The notes beneath the pieces were generated by a model. It did not search any database. It was given only the letters and a program-made list of their open reading frames with translations, and was not told the origin of the DNA. From contig CAZFWT010000080.1 in NCBI GenBank assembly GCA_964522635.1, positions 1 to 6,674 of the forward strand: a stretch of DNA of 6,674 bases. Direction: 5' to 3'. Source of the DNA: JACGMN01 sp964522635. GTDB lineage: Archaea > Halobacteriota > Syntropharchaeia > Alkanophagales > Methanospirareceae. Positions within the stretch are counted from its first letter, which is position 1; every line of letters starts with the position of its first letter. Both the position numbers and the translations under genes were made by a program. This document shows, piece by piece, positions 1-5,983 of the stretch.

Positions 1-128
1 CAGAAGTCGAGTTTCCAATCCACGGGCCTCAGTGAGCGCCGTACTGTAGTGCAACGATGGTGGTGCAGGGAGGGGGGAGGTGAAAACCAAACCTTTACTT
101 TAATACTTACTACTTCCCATTAAAAAAC
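1..128. other. Upstream stretch without a recognised gene
   Basis: No gene can be recognised here. Forward frame 1 is open from the first base to a TAA at 121-123 (40 codons). It could be the tail of a gene that starts outside the window, but the peptide matches no family I know. Bases 68-80 form a purine tract (GGG A GGGGGG A GG). The last 40 bases before the transposase ATG are AT-rich and hold a TATA-like box. One end of the insertion sequence that gave the downstream transposase remnant probably lies in this stretch, but I could not identify a terminal inverted repeat because the partner end is missing. Confidence 0.4.
99..105 (+). promoter_or_regulatory. Candidate archaeal TATA box for the transposase remnant and possibly ectABC
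   Basis: TTTAATA is centred about 27 bases before the ATG at 129. This is the usual TATA-to-start distance for an archaeal leaderless transcript. No Shine-Dalgarno motif lies just before that ATG, which fits leaderless initiation. Because the transposase frame runs directly into ectA, this box may also drive the ectoine genes. The assignment rests on spacing and base composition only. Confidence 0.35.
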
Positions 129-565
129 ATGCCTAAACCAGAGCAGATCCCCATTCAGAGATCACTCAGTTACGGGGAATTGACGAAACGAATTAGAGAG
201 TTAGAACGTGAGAAGAAGCTCCTGGACCGACTACGCTTCATCAAGTATCGGTACGATGGGCTGAGTGTGGATGAGGCTGCACGGCGTGTGGGTGTGGCGA
301 AATGTGTGGGCTATGACTGGCAGCGGCGCTGGAACGAGTCGGGGTATGGCGGGCTCTTCCCCCGCTATGCAGGTGGCAGACCGTCGAAGCTGACCACAGA
401 GCAGAAAGAGCAGCTCAAATCGCTGGTCGCTCAGAAAGAGCTCTGGACGACCCGTGAGGTAAGTGAGCTTATACTCCGCGAGTTCGGGGTGGCGTACACG
501 CTGAAGCAGATACGAATCATGTTGAGGGAATTAGGGACCAGCTACGGCAGACCGCAGGTCTATGC
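129..565 (+). mobile_element. Remnant of an IS630-type insertion sequence
   Basis: This is the part of the transposase frame that still looks like an IS630 element. The right side, with the DDE domain and the right terminal repeat, has been lost, and the sequence passes directly into the ectA leader. The right limit is estimated from where family-like residues end; the left limit is unknown and may lie upstream within 1-128. Confidence 0.5.
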
Positions 566-611
566 GAGTTCCAGGACGGGAGGTTACGGTCAATGGCAGC
601 CAGTAACGTAA
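129..611 (+). CDS. Truncated IS630-family transposase: N-terminal helix-turn-helix half only
   Basis: The 160-residue product resembles the DNA-binding half of IS630-type transposases. It has a charged N-terminal helix (about 14-40), a first helix-turn-helix (about 44-69, with LSVDEAARRVGV), the typical GRPSKLT linker (83-89), and a second winged-helix part (about 90-140, ending in LRELGTSYGRP). Full-length members usually continue into a DDE catalytic domain of nearly 200 residues. Here the recognisable similarity stops near residue 145 (about base 564), and the last 15 residues look like read-through into the ectA leader. It therefore cannot transpose alone. The stop codon TAA at 609-611 lies inside ectA. 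It could be the first ORF of a two-ORF element, a dead remnant, or a DNA-binding domain kept for regulation. No ribosome site is visible, so the ATG is chosen on length and on the upstream TATA spacing. Confidence 0.75.
   Translation: MPKPEQIPIQRSLSYGELTKRIRELEREKKLLDRLRFIKYRYDGLSVDEAARRVGVAKCVGYDWQRRWNESGYGGLFPRYAGGRPSKLTTEQKEQLKSLVAQKELWTTREVSELILREFGVAYTLKQIRIMLRELGTSYGRPQVYASSRTGGYGQWQPVT
579..584 (+). promoter_or_regulatory. Ribosome binding site deciding the ectA start
   Basis: GGAGGT ends 8 bases before the ATG at 593, an ideal Shine-Dalgarno spacing. It supports 593 over the in-frame ATG at 611. The latter overlaps the transposase stop as TAATG but has no comparable motif at proper distance. 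Confidence 0.75.
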
Positions 612-1144
612 TGGAAGACGATTCTGGCTCGCCCGAGCCACATTTACCCGTCTTCCGTGCACCCCGTGTGAGCGATGGCGCGAAGATCCATGCCCTGGTC
701 AGTAACTCAGCACCGCTGGACATGAATTCGCGCTACTGCTATCTCTTATTGTGCCGGTATTTTGTCCGGAGCTGCCTGGTCGCTGAGGAAGACAACGAGA
801 TCATTGGGTTCATATCCGGATTCCGTCCACCACTCAGTGACGACGTCTTTTTTGTCTGGCAGGTTGCGGTCGATAGTCAGAACCGGCGACGCGGGCTCGG
901 TAAACGGATGTTACACGAGCTCTTACACCGCCCCGGAAGCAGGGGCATTCGATTCCTGGAGACGACGGTCACCCCGTCAAATGAGGCTTCACGACTGCTC
1001 TTTCAGGCCTTCGCTCGGGATCTCGCTGCACCGTGCGAGGACGCGGTCTGTTTCTCGCAGGCGGACTTTGGGCCGGAAGCGCACGAAGCGGAATATCTGG
1101 TCCGCATCGGACCGTTTAGCATCGATAATCAGGAGGTAAAGTGA
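593..1144 (+). CDS. ectA: L-2,4-diaminobutyrate N-gamma-acetyltransferase (EctA)
   Basis: EctA transfers an acetyl group from acetyl-CoA to L-2,4-diaminobutyrate, giving N-gamma-acetyl-diaminobutyrate, the second step of ectoine synthesis in the cytoplasm. The 183-residue product is a single GNAT domain of usual EctA length. Family marks are PLDMNSRYCYLLLC (41-54), the strand FFVWQVAV (86-93), the acetyl-CoA binding loop RRRGLGKRML (98-107, pattern RxxGxG), and LETTVTPSNEAS (122-133). The strong GGAGGT supports the ATG at 593. An in-frame ATG at 611 would shorten the variable N-terminus by 6 residues without touching the domain. The first 19 bases overlap the truncated transposase frame, and ectB follows after 4 bases, so the three ect genes are probably one operon. 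The proline- and acid-rich N-terminus is not informative. Confidence 0.95.
   Translation: MAASNVMEDDSGSPEPHLPVFRAPRVSDGAKIHALVSNSAPLDMNSRYCYLLLCRYFVRSCLVAEEDNEIIGFISGFRPPLSDDVFFVWQVAVDSQNRRRGLGKRMLHELLHRPGSRGIRFLETTVTPSNEASRLLFQAFARDLAAPCEDAVCFSQADFGPEAHEAEYLVRIGPFSIDNQEVK
1131..1137 (+). promoter_or_regulatory. Ribosome binding site of ectB
   Basis: AGGAGGT lies in the last codons of ectA, 11 bases before the ectB ATG at 1149. The spacing is slightly long. A GTG at 1141 is closer but is out of frame with EctB. Confidence 0.6.
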
Positions 1145-1148
1145 AGAA

Positions 1149-2468
1149 ATGCATAATAGAAATAGCAGCACGATTGAACGTCTTGAATCTAAGGTTCGCA
1201 GCTACTGCCGTCAGTTCCCTGTGGTCTTCAACCGAGCGCGCGGAGCAATCCTGGAGGACGAGGACGGAAACGAGTACATCGACTTCCTCGCCGGCGCCGG
1301 ATCACTCAATTACGGGCATAACAACCCGGTCCTGAAGAAGGAGCTCCTGCGCTATATGGAAGCGGACGGCATTGCACACGGCCTCGACATGTTCACGAAG
1401 GCGAAACGGAGCTTCATAGAGGCCTTCGAGGCACTGATTCTGCGCCCCCGACAGATGAGCTACAAACTGCAGTTTACGGGACCTACGGGCACCAATGCTG
1501 TTGAAGCGGCCCTGAAGATCGCTCGTAAGGTAACAGGACGTCAAACCATCGTTTCGTTCACCAATGGTTTCCATGGCGTGACCATGGGCGCTGTCGCCGC
1601 GACGGGCAACAGCCATTTCCGCGACGGCTGCGGGATACAGCCACAGGGCACCGCCTTCATGCCCTATGACGGCTATATGGGTGAGGGCGTGGATACGACC
1701 GAATATATCGAGAAGATGCTGACCGATATGAGCAGCGGCCTGGATCTTCCCGCAGCGATGATCGTCGAGACGGTGCAGGGTGAAGGCGGGATCAACGTGG
1801 CCAGTTTTGAGTGGTTACGGGCCCTGGAGCGGGTCTGCCGTGATCATGATATCTTGCTAATCGTCGATGACATTCAGGTCGGCTGCGGACGCACGGGCAC
1901 CTTCTTCAGCTTTGAGGAGGCTGGCATCTCACCGGATATCATTACGCTCTCGAAGTCCCTGAGCGGCTACGGTCTGCCCTTCGCCCTGGTGCTCCTGAAG
2001 CCAGAACTGGATCAGTGGAAGCCGGGTGAGCACAACGGCACCTTCCGCGGCAACAATCTCGCCTTTATCACCGCCACGGCCACTCTGGAGCAGTACTGGC
2101 GGGACGAGATCTTTACTCGGAAGGTGAAGCGGAAAGGCGCGATCATCAGGGCGTGTCTGGAACGGCTGGTTCAGGAAGATACGGAGGGTATTCTGGCTGC
2201 GCGTGGTCGTGGTATGGTGCAGGCCCTGGATTGCGGGAGTGGCGATCTGGCCTCTGCGATCACCGCTCGCGCATTTGAGAAGGGATTGATCATCGAGACC
2301 TCGGGCTCAGAAGGGCACGTGATCAAGTGTCTCATGCCGCTGACCATTTCCGATGAGCACCTGACCCAGGGCTTGCTTATGCTCGATGCGAGCGTGCGCG
2401 AGGTGATGGGACTCTCAGCCAGCAGAGCCTCGGGCGAGCAGGAGCTCACGATAGGAGCGATGACATGA
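1149..2468 (+). CDS. ectB: Diaminobutyrate-2-oxoglutarate aminotransferase (EctB)
   Basis: EctB moves an amino group from L-glutamate to L-aspartate beta-semialdehyde, yielding L-2,4-diaminobutyrate and 2-oxoglutarate; this is the entry step of ectoine synthesis. The product is a class III (fold type I) PLP aminotransferase of 439 residues, close to the usual length. Visible landmarks are the phosphate-binding GPTGTNAVEAALK (111-123), NGFHGVTMGAVAATG (139-153), ETVQGEGGINVA (207-218), the pyridine-nitrogen aspartate in VDDIQVGCGRTG (Asp240), the Schiff-base lysine in LSKSLSGYGLP (Lys269), and HNGTFRGNN (295-303). All are intact, so the enzyme should be active. GPTGTNAVE and HNGTFRGNN are typical of EctB rather than of ornithine or GABA aminotransferases, and the flanking ectA and ectC settle the assignment. 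A 15-20 residue C-terminal tail is family-variable. The stop overlaps ectC by four bases. Confidence 0.96.
   Translation: MHNRNSSTIERLESKVRSYCRQFPVVFNRARGAILEDEDGNEYIDFLAGAGSLNYGHNNPVLKKELLRYMEADGIAHGLDMFTKAKRSFIEAFEALILRPRQMSYKLQFTGPTGTNAVEAALKIARKVTGRQTIVSFTNGFHGVTMGAVAATGNSHFRDGCGIQPQGTAFMPYDGYMGEGVDTTEYIEKMLTDMSSGLDLPAAMIVETVQGEGGINVASFEWLRALERVCRDHDILLIVDDIQVGCGRTGTFFSFEEAGISPDIITLSKSLSGYGLPFALVLLKPELDQWKPGEHNGTFRGNNLAFITATATLEQYWRDEIFTRKVKRKGAIIRACLERLVQEDTEGILAARGRGMVQALDCGSGDLASAITARAFEKGLIIETSGSEGHVIKCLMPLTISDEHLTQGLLMLDASVREVMGLSASRASGEQELTIGAMT
2453..2457 (+). promoter_or_regulatory. Ribosome binding site of ectC
   Basis: AGGAG inside the 3' end of ectB, 7 bases before the ectC ATG. 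Together with the ATGA stop-start overlap at 2465-2468, it points to translational coupling of ectB and ectC. Confidence 0.6.
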
Positions 2469-2863
2469 TCCTAAGATCCTTTCAGGATGCGGAACGAAGC
2501 GAGCGGCGAGTGGCAACCGCGAATTGGGAGAGCGTCCGGCTGTTATTGCGGGATGACAACATGGGCTTCTCCTTCCACATCACCACCATCTATGCTGGCA
2601 CTGAGACGCCCATCTGGTATCAGAACCATTTGGAATCGGTGTATTGCATCGAGGGCGAAGGCGAGGTGGAAACGGTGAAGGACAACAGGATCTATCCCAT
2701 CAAGCCGGGCACGATTTACGTCCTTGACCAGCATGATAGGCACATCTTACGGGCGAAGACGCCGCTGAAGCTGGCCTGTGTCTTCAACCCGCCGTTGCAC
2801 GGCAAAGAGGTCCACGACGAGAACGGCGTGTACCCGCTGGTAGCAGAGCTGATCTCTGACTGA
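2465..2863 (+). CDS. ectC: L-ectoine synthase (EctC)
   Basis: EctC is a metal-dependent cupin that closes N-gamma-acetyl-diaminobutyrate into ectoine with loss of water, the last step of the pathway. The 132-residue product matches the family in length and throughout its sequence. The metal ligands known from characterised EctC proteins are in place: Glu57 (in HLESVYCIEGEGEVE), Tyr85 (in TIYVLDQHDRH) and His93. The C-terminal signature FNPPLHGKEVHDENGVYP (107-124) is also intact; it includes Phe107 and Glu115, which belong to the substrate pocket in studied homologues. The ATG overlaps the ectB stop, so the gene is read as the end of the ectABC operon. No ectD hydroxylase follows, so this locus should make ectoine rather than hydroxyectoine unless ectD lies elsewhere. 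Confidence 0.97.
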   Translation: MILRSFQDAERSERRVATANWESVRLLLRDDNMGFSFHITTIYAGTETPIWYQNHLESVYCIEGEGEVETVKDNRIYPIKPGTIYVLDQHDRHILRAKTPLKLACVFNPPLHGKEVHDENGVYPLVAELISD

Positions 2864-2906
2864 ACTCAAACCGCTTTTCACGGTAAGCGCGCGAAGCGAG
2901 GAAGGG

Positions 2907-2915
2907 TTATTTATC
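2907..2915 (+). promoter_or_regulatory. Candidate TATA box of lonB
   Basis: TTATTTATC in the 107-base gap between ectC and lonB predicts a transcription start near 2935-2942, giving a leader of about 30 bases. It suggests that lonB is transcribed separately from the ectoine operon. An AAAGGAGAG motif at 2941-2949 lies just after the predicted start but is unusually far (21 bases) from the lonB ATG. Confidence 0.45.
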
Positions 2916-2970
2916 TTAGCACTTCTAACTAATAGCGAGCAAAGGAGAGTTATCAAGCGGTCATCATATC

Positions 2971-4926
2971 ATGAGTGAATTAAAAAGTGAATTGAAAAAA
3001 GAACCCGTCGAGGAGAGCGGTATGGATGACGACCTGCTGGCTGGCGTCGAGTTCAAGACGACGGAAGATATAGAAGTGCCGAAGTTGCTCATTGATCAGG
3101 TTATCGGTCAGGAGCACGGCGTGGAAGTGGTCAAGAAGGCCGCGCAGCAGCGCCGGCACGTGATGCTCATCGGCACGCCGGGCACGGGCAAGTCGATGCT
3201 CGGGAGCAGCATGGCAGAGCTGCTGCCCAAGGAAGAGCTCCAGGACATCCTTGCGTATCCCAATGGTGATGATAAGAACAATCCCAAGATCAGGGTCGTG
3301 CCTCGCGGTAAAGGGAAGGAGATCGTGGATGCGCAGCGACAGGAAGTGCGGAAACGCATTCAGATACGTAACGCCTTCTTTATGTTCACCTTTTTCCTGA
3401 TCATGGCGATGGGGCTGGTCTATTCGCTCCAGACGGGTAAATTCGAGTACATCTTCTGGTCGATCATCGCCGCCGCGGTCGTCATGCTGGTTTTCAGGTG
3501 GATGATGCCGAAGGAAGAGGCGCTGATGCCCAAGTTGCTGGTCAGCAATGAAGGGCGGGAGACCGCGCCGTTTATCGATGCCACCGGTGCACATTCGGGC
3601 GCACTGCTCGGCGATGTGCGGCATGATCCGTACCAGTCCGGCGGATTGGAGACGCCCGCGCACGATCGTGTCGAGGCTGGCGCGATCCACAAGGCGAATA
3701 AAGGCGTGCTCTTCATTGATGAGATCAACACGCTGCGTATCGAGGCGCAACAGAACCTGCTCACGGCCATGCAGGAGAGGGAATACCCGATTACCGGGCA
3801 ATCAGAGCGGAGCGCCGGTGCGATGGTGAAGACCGATCCGGTGCCCTGTGACTTCGTGATGGTGGCTGCGGGCAATCTCGACGCCATGGCCGGTATGCAC
3901 CCTGCGCTTCGGTCGCGAATAAAGGGCTACGGCTACGAGATTTACATGAAGGATTCGATGGACGACACGCCGGCGAACCGGCAGAAAATCATCAGGTTCG
4001 TAGCCCAGGAGGTGCGGAAGGACAAGAAGATCCCCCACTTCGATCGGAGCGGTGTGGAGGATATCGTGCACGAGGCGCGGCGACGGTCGGGCCGAAAAGG
4101 GCATCTCACACTCATCTTACGCGACCTGGGCGGTTTAGTGCGCGTCGCTGGTGACATCGCGCGTGCTGAGGGTGCGACCTATACAACTGGTGAGCACGTC
4201 ATCCAGGCGAAGGCGATGGCGAGATCCGTGGAGCAGCAGGTGGCCGACGAGTACCTTGAGCACAAGAAGGACTATAAGCTGTTCAAAACCGAAGGGTTCG
4301 AGATCGGCCGGGTGAACGGGCTTGCGGTCGTCGGTGATTCCGGTGTGATGCTGCCGATAATCGCTGAAGTGACACATGCGCAATCGCGCGAGGAAGGCAG
4401 GGTAATCGCCACCGGGCGGCTGCAGGAGATCGCTCAAGAGGCCGTGCAGAACGTCTCCGCAGTGATCAAGAAATTCACCGGGAAGGATATCTCCAGCAAG
4501 GATATTCATATCCAGTTCGTAGGCACGCACGAGGGTGTCGAGGGCGATTCAGCCAGTATTTCCGTTGCTACTGCAGTTATCTCGTCATTGGAGAATATTC
4601 CGGTAGACCAGAGCGTAGCGATGACCGGCTCGCTCTCGGTACGCGGCGATGTGCTGCCCGTAGGCGGGATCACGCCGAAGATCGAGGCGGCCGCGCAGGC
4701 CGGCGTGAAAGAGGTGCTCATCCCGCAGTCGAACCTCAATGACGTGCTCATCGAGGAGCGGTACAAGAATAAGATCAAGATCATTCCGGTCGTTACGATC
4801 GAGAACGTGCTCGAGCATGCGCTCGTAGGCAAGATGAAGAAGAAGTTCATCGAGAAGATCAAGAGCTTCAACGTGATTGAGAAGATCATTCCTGAGGGCG
4901 TAGTCGATAAGCAGGTAGCACAATAG
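2971..4926 (+). CDS. lonB: Archaeal membrane-anchored ATP-dependent protease LonB
   Basis: LonB unfolds and degrades damaged or regulatory proteins at the inner face of the cytoplasmic membrane. The 651-residue product has the archaeal LonB layout. The AAA+ module starts with IDQVIGQE (41-48) and Walker A GTPGTGKS (68-75). Two hydrophobic membrane segments (about 135-152 and 158-176) are inserted before Walker B GVLFIDE (245-251). Sensor-1 asparagine (about 302, AAGNLD) and arginine-finger candidates in HPALRSRI (310-317) follow. The C-terminal protease domain has catalytic Ser527 in EGDSASI and Lys570 in GGITPKIEAA. Length and motifs are complete, so it should be active. No usable Shine-Dalgarno lies next to the ATG at 2971. 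The in-frame ATG at 3022 has AGGAG 6 bases before it and would give 634 residues, losing only a charged variable tail. DUF92 follows after 39 bases. A decayed copy of its 3' end lies downstream. Confidence 0.97.
   Translation: MSELKSELKKEPVEESGMDDDLLAGVEFKTTEDIEVPKLLIDQVIGQEHGVEVVKKAAQQRRHVMLIGTPGTGKSMLGSSMAELLPKEELQDILAYPNGDDKNNPKIRVVPRGKGKEIVDAQRQEVRKRIQIRNAFFMFTFFLIMAMGLVYSLQTGKFEYIFWSIIAAAVVMLVFRWMMPKEEALMPKLLVSNEGRETAPFIDATGAHSGALLGDVRHDPYQSGGLETPAHDRVEAGAIHKANKGVLFIDEINTLRIEAQQNLLTAMQEREYPITGQSERSAGAMVKTDPVPCDFVMVAAGNLDAMAGMHPALRSRIKGYGYEIYMKDSMDDTPANRQKIIRFVAQEVRKDKKIPHFDRSGVEDIVHEARRRSGRKGHLTLILRDLGGLVRVAGDIARAEGATYTTGEHVIQAKAMARSVEQQVADEYLEHKKDYKLFKTEGFEIGRVNGLAVVGDSGVMLPIIAEVTHAQSREEGRVIATGRLQEIAQEAVQNVSAVIKKFTGKDISSKDIHIQFVGTHEGVEGDSASISVATAVISSLENIPVDQSVAMTGSLSVRGDVLPVGGITPKIEAAAQAGVKEVLIPQSNLNDVLIEERYKNKIKIIPVVTIENVLEHALVGKMKKKFIEKIKSFNVIEKIIPEGVVDKQVAQ
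3011..3015 (+). promoter_or_regulatory. Ribosome-site-like motif for an alternative lonB start
   Basis: AGGAG is 6 bases before the in-frame ATG at 3022 (Met18 of the long form). It is better placed than the AAAGGAGAG at 2941-2949, which is 21 bases from the first ATG. The shorter form keeps the whole AAA+ domain. The choice between the two starts remains open. Confidence 0.35.
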
Positions 4927-5656
4927 ATAGCGCCGGGTTTTATTTCCTGCAAAGATCACGCTCATGTGATGGCAGTCAGTATGCAGCTTGTGTTATCAGA
5001 GATTACGGTGTCTGTAGCGTTCTTGCTCGTTTTTTTCGTTTACCAGAAGCGTAAAATAAGCACCTCGGCGTTGGTTGGTACGCTGTGTATGGGCGTGCTC
5101 ATTCTGCTGCTGCTCGGGCTTGATTACGGCTACATCGGTCTGCTCACGCTGCTCGCGTTCTTCCTCTTCGGGAACCTCGTGACGTGCTACAAATACGATA
5201 AGAAATTCGCGCTCGGAATCGCCGAAGCTCACCAGGGCATGCGGGACATTCATAACGTGCTGGGTAACGGCTTATCGCCACTGATCTTTGCGGTGCTCTT
5301 CGCGGTCTCCAGCGAGCATCTGGATATGTTGTTTCTGCTCGGCTTCTCGGGCTCCGTAGCGACCGCAACTGCAGACACCTTCTCAACAGAGATCGGGCAA
5401 GGACACGGAACACCGAGATTGATAACGACTCTGAAGCGCGTGCCGGAGGGCACCAAGGGTGGCGTGAGTATACCGGGTTTGGGCGCTGCCGCGCTCGGTT
5501 CGGCCCTGATCGCCTTTGTCTCGCTCCTGTTCCTCGGCTCGCGAGCCGTAACGTATATCGGCGCGATGTTCTTCATCATTTGCCTCGTCGCGGGGTTTTC
5601 CGGCGGCCTGATCGACAGTATGCTCGGCGCTACCGTCGAGGATCGGGATCCACTCA
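4500..5656 (+). repeat. Tandem duplication, copy A: lonB 3' end plus DUF92
   Basis: This segment is matched by 5760-6674. The match begins at GGATATTC inside lonB, covers the lonB catalytic-serine region and final codons, the 39-base gap, and the DUF92 gene. It holds as far as the window allows; copy B runs off the end, so the right limit is not known. From the DUF92 start onward, the two copies align with a constant offset of 1018 bases and no net insertion or deletion. Confidence 0.85.
4938..4945 (+). promoter_or_regulatory. Candidate TATA box of the first DUF92 gene
   Basis: TTTTATTT is centred 24-27 bases before the GTG at 4966 and ATG at 4969. There is no Shine-Dalgarno motif, so a leaderless transcript is likely, though read-through from lonB is also possible. 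The surrounding 33 bases (4927-4959) recur without change before the second DUF92 gene. Confidence 0.45.
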
Positions 5657-5742
5657 GATTGAACAAGCACCACGTGAACCTCTTAGCCACGCTCTCCGGC
5701 GGGCTGATAGCGATGCTGCTGGGCTCTATACTGGGCGTGTAA
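4966..5742 (+). CDS. DUF92 family integral membrane protein, first copy
   Basis: This 258-residue hydrophobic protein belongs to the DUF92 (TIGR00297-like) family, whose plant member VTE6 acts as a phytyl-phosphate kinase. The archaeal substrate is unknown; a role with prenyl phosphates or lipids is only inference. About seven or eight membrane segments are visible (roughly 7-27, 33-51, 54-70, 101-117, 119-135, 173-192, 195-214, 236-257). Family-conserved motifs are NVLGNGLSP (97-105), ATADTFSTEIG (134-144), RVPEGTKGGVS (158-168) and LIDSMLGATVEDRDP (215-229). These polar motifs likely form the active site. Starts are possible at GTG 4966, ATG 4969 or ATG 4981. None has a ribosome site, and the TATA spacing favours one of the first two as leaderless. 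Co-transcription with lonB is possible across the 39-base gap. A second copy lies downstream. Confidence 0.88.
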   Translation: MMAVSMQLVLSEITVSVAFLLVFFVYQKRKISTSALVGTLCMGVLILLLLGLDYGYIGLLTLLAFFLFGNLVTCYKYDKKFALGIAEAHQGMRDIHNVLGNGLSPLIFAVLFAVSSEHLDMLFLLGFSGSVATATADTFSTEIGQGHGTPRLITTLKRVPEGTKGGVSIPGLGAAALGSALIAFVSLLFLGSRAVTYIGAMFFIICLVAGFSGGLIDSMLGATVEDRDPLRLNKHHVNLLATLSGGLIAMLLGSILGV

Positions 5743-5759
5743 CTGTAGTACCATGTCAT

Positions 5760-5945
5760 GGATATTCCAATCCCGTTCGTGGGCGCACGAGGGTGTCGAG
5801 GGCGATTCAGCCAGTATTTCCGGCGCTTAGTTACTTACTGACCGCAGCTAGCTCATCGCTGGGAAATATTCCAGTGGATCAGAGCACCACCATGATGGAA
5901 AAGATCATTTCTGAGGGCGTAGTTGATAAGCAGGTAGCACAATAG
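5760..5945 (+). pseudogene. Decayed duplicate of the lonB 3' end
   Basis: This stretch repeats the end of lonB. It matches from base 4500 onward, including a perfect 39-base block (5784-5822 equals 4526-4564) that encodes the catalytic-serine motif. It also repeats the last 53 bases, ending in the same Val-Ala-Gln-stop. It has no start of its own, a 2-base loss near 5783 and about 13 extra bases between 5823 and 5870. A deletion of 252 bases (84 codons, counterpart 4622-4873, with TGA at both edges) removes the catalytic-lysine region. It cannot encode a working protease. It is best read as the leading edge of a tandem duplication that carried the downstream DUF92 gene with it. Confidence 0.85.
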
Positions 5946-5952
5946 CGCCGGG

Positions 5953-5960
5953 TTTTATTT
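5953..5960 (+). promoter_or_regulatory. Candidate TATA box of the second DUF92 gene
   Basis: TTTTATTT lies in a 33-base block (5942-5974) identical to the one before the first DUF92 gene. Its centre is about 27 bases before the GTG at 5984, again suggesting a leaderless start. The lonB relic upstream has no working gene, so this copy particularly needs its own promoter or read-through from the first DUF92 gene. Confidence 0.45.
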
Positions 5961-5983
5961 CCTGCAAAGATCACTCTCATGAT

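Noticed and set aside
68..80. G-rich tract as a G-quadruplex or regulatory element
   Set aside because: The runs are uneven (3, 6 and 2 Gs) and no conserved context supports a function.
1..123. Open forward frame of 40 codons ending in TAA, possible tail of an upstream gene
   Set aside because: The peptide has low complexity in part, matches no family I recognise, and has no start in the window; it is too short to call a gene.
611..613. ATG at 611 as the ectA start, coupled to the transposase stop by TAATG
   Set aside because: The ATG at 593 has a strong GGAGGT at 8-base spacing; the 611 start would be poorly served, though it cannot be fully excluded.
2872..2889. Small stem-loop (CGCTT / AAGCG, 8-base loop) after ectC as a terminator
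   Set aside because: A 5-bp stem without a following T-run is not convincing, and archaeal terminators usually rely on T-tracts.
2870..2961. 7-base inverted repeat (ACCGCTT and AAGCGGT) flanking the ectC-lonB gap
   Set aside because: It is too short and too widely spaced to exceed chance expectation.
2980..3801. Long reverse-strand open frame of 273 codons opposite lonB
   Set aside because: It lies wholly opposite a well-supported gene in GC-rich DNA, and its product is rich in His, Arg and Leu with no recognisable domain.
5580..5945. Forward open frame of 121 codons spanning the DUF92 3' end and the lonB relic
   Set aside because: The first half is an out-of-frame shadow of DUF92; only the end returns to the Lon frame (EGVVDKQVAQ). 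It is an accident of the duplication junction.
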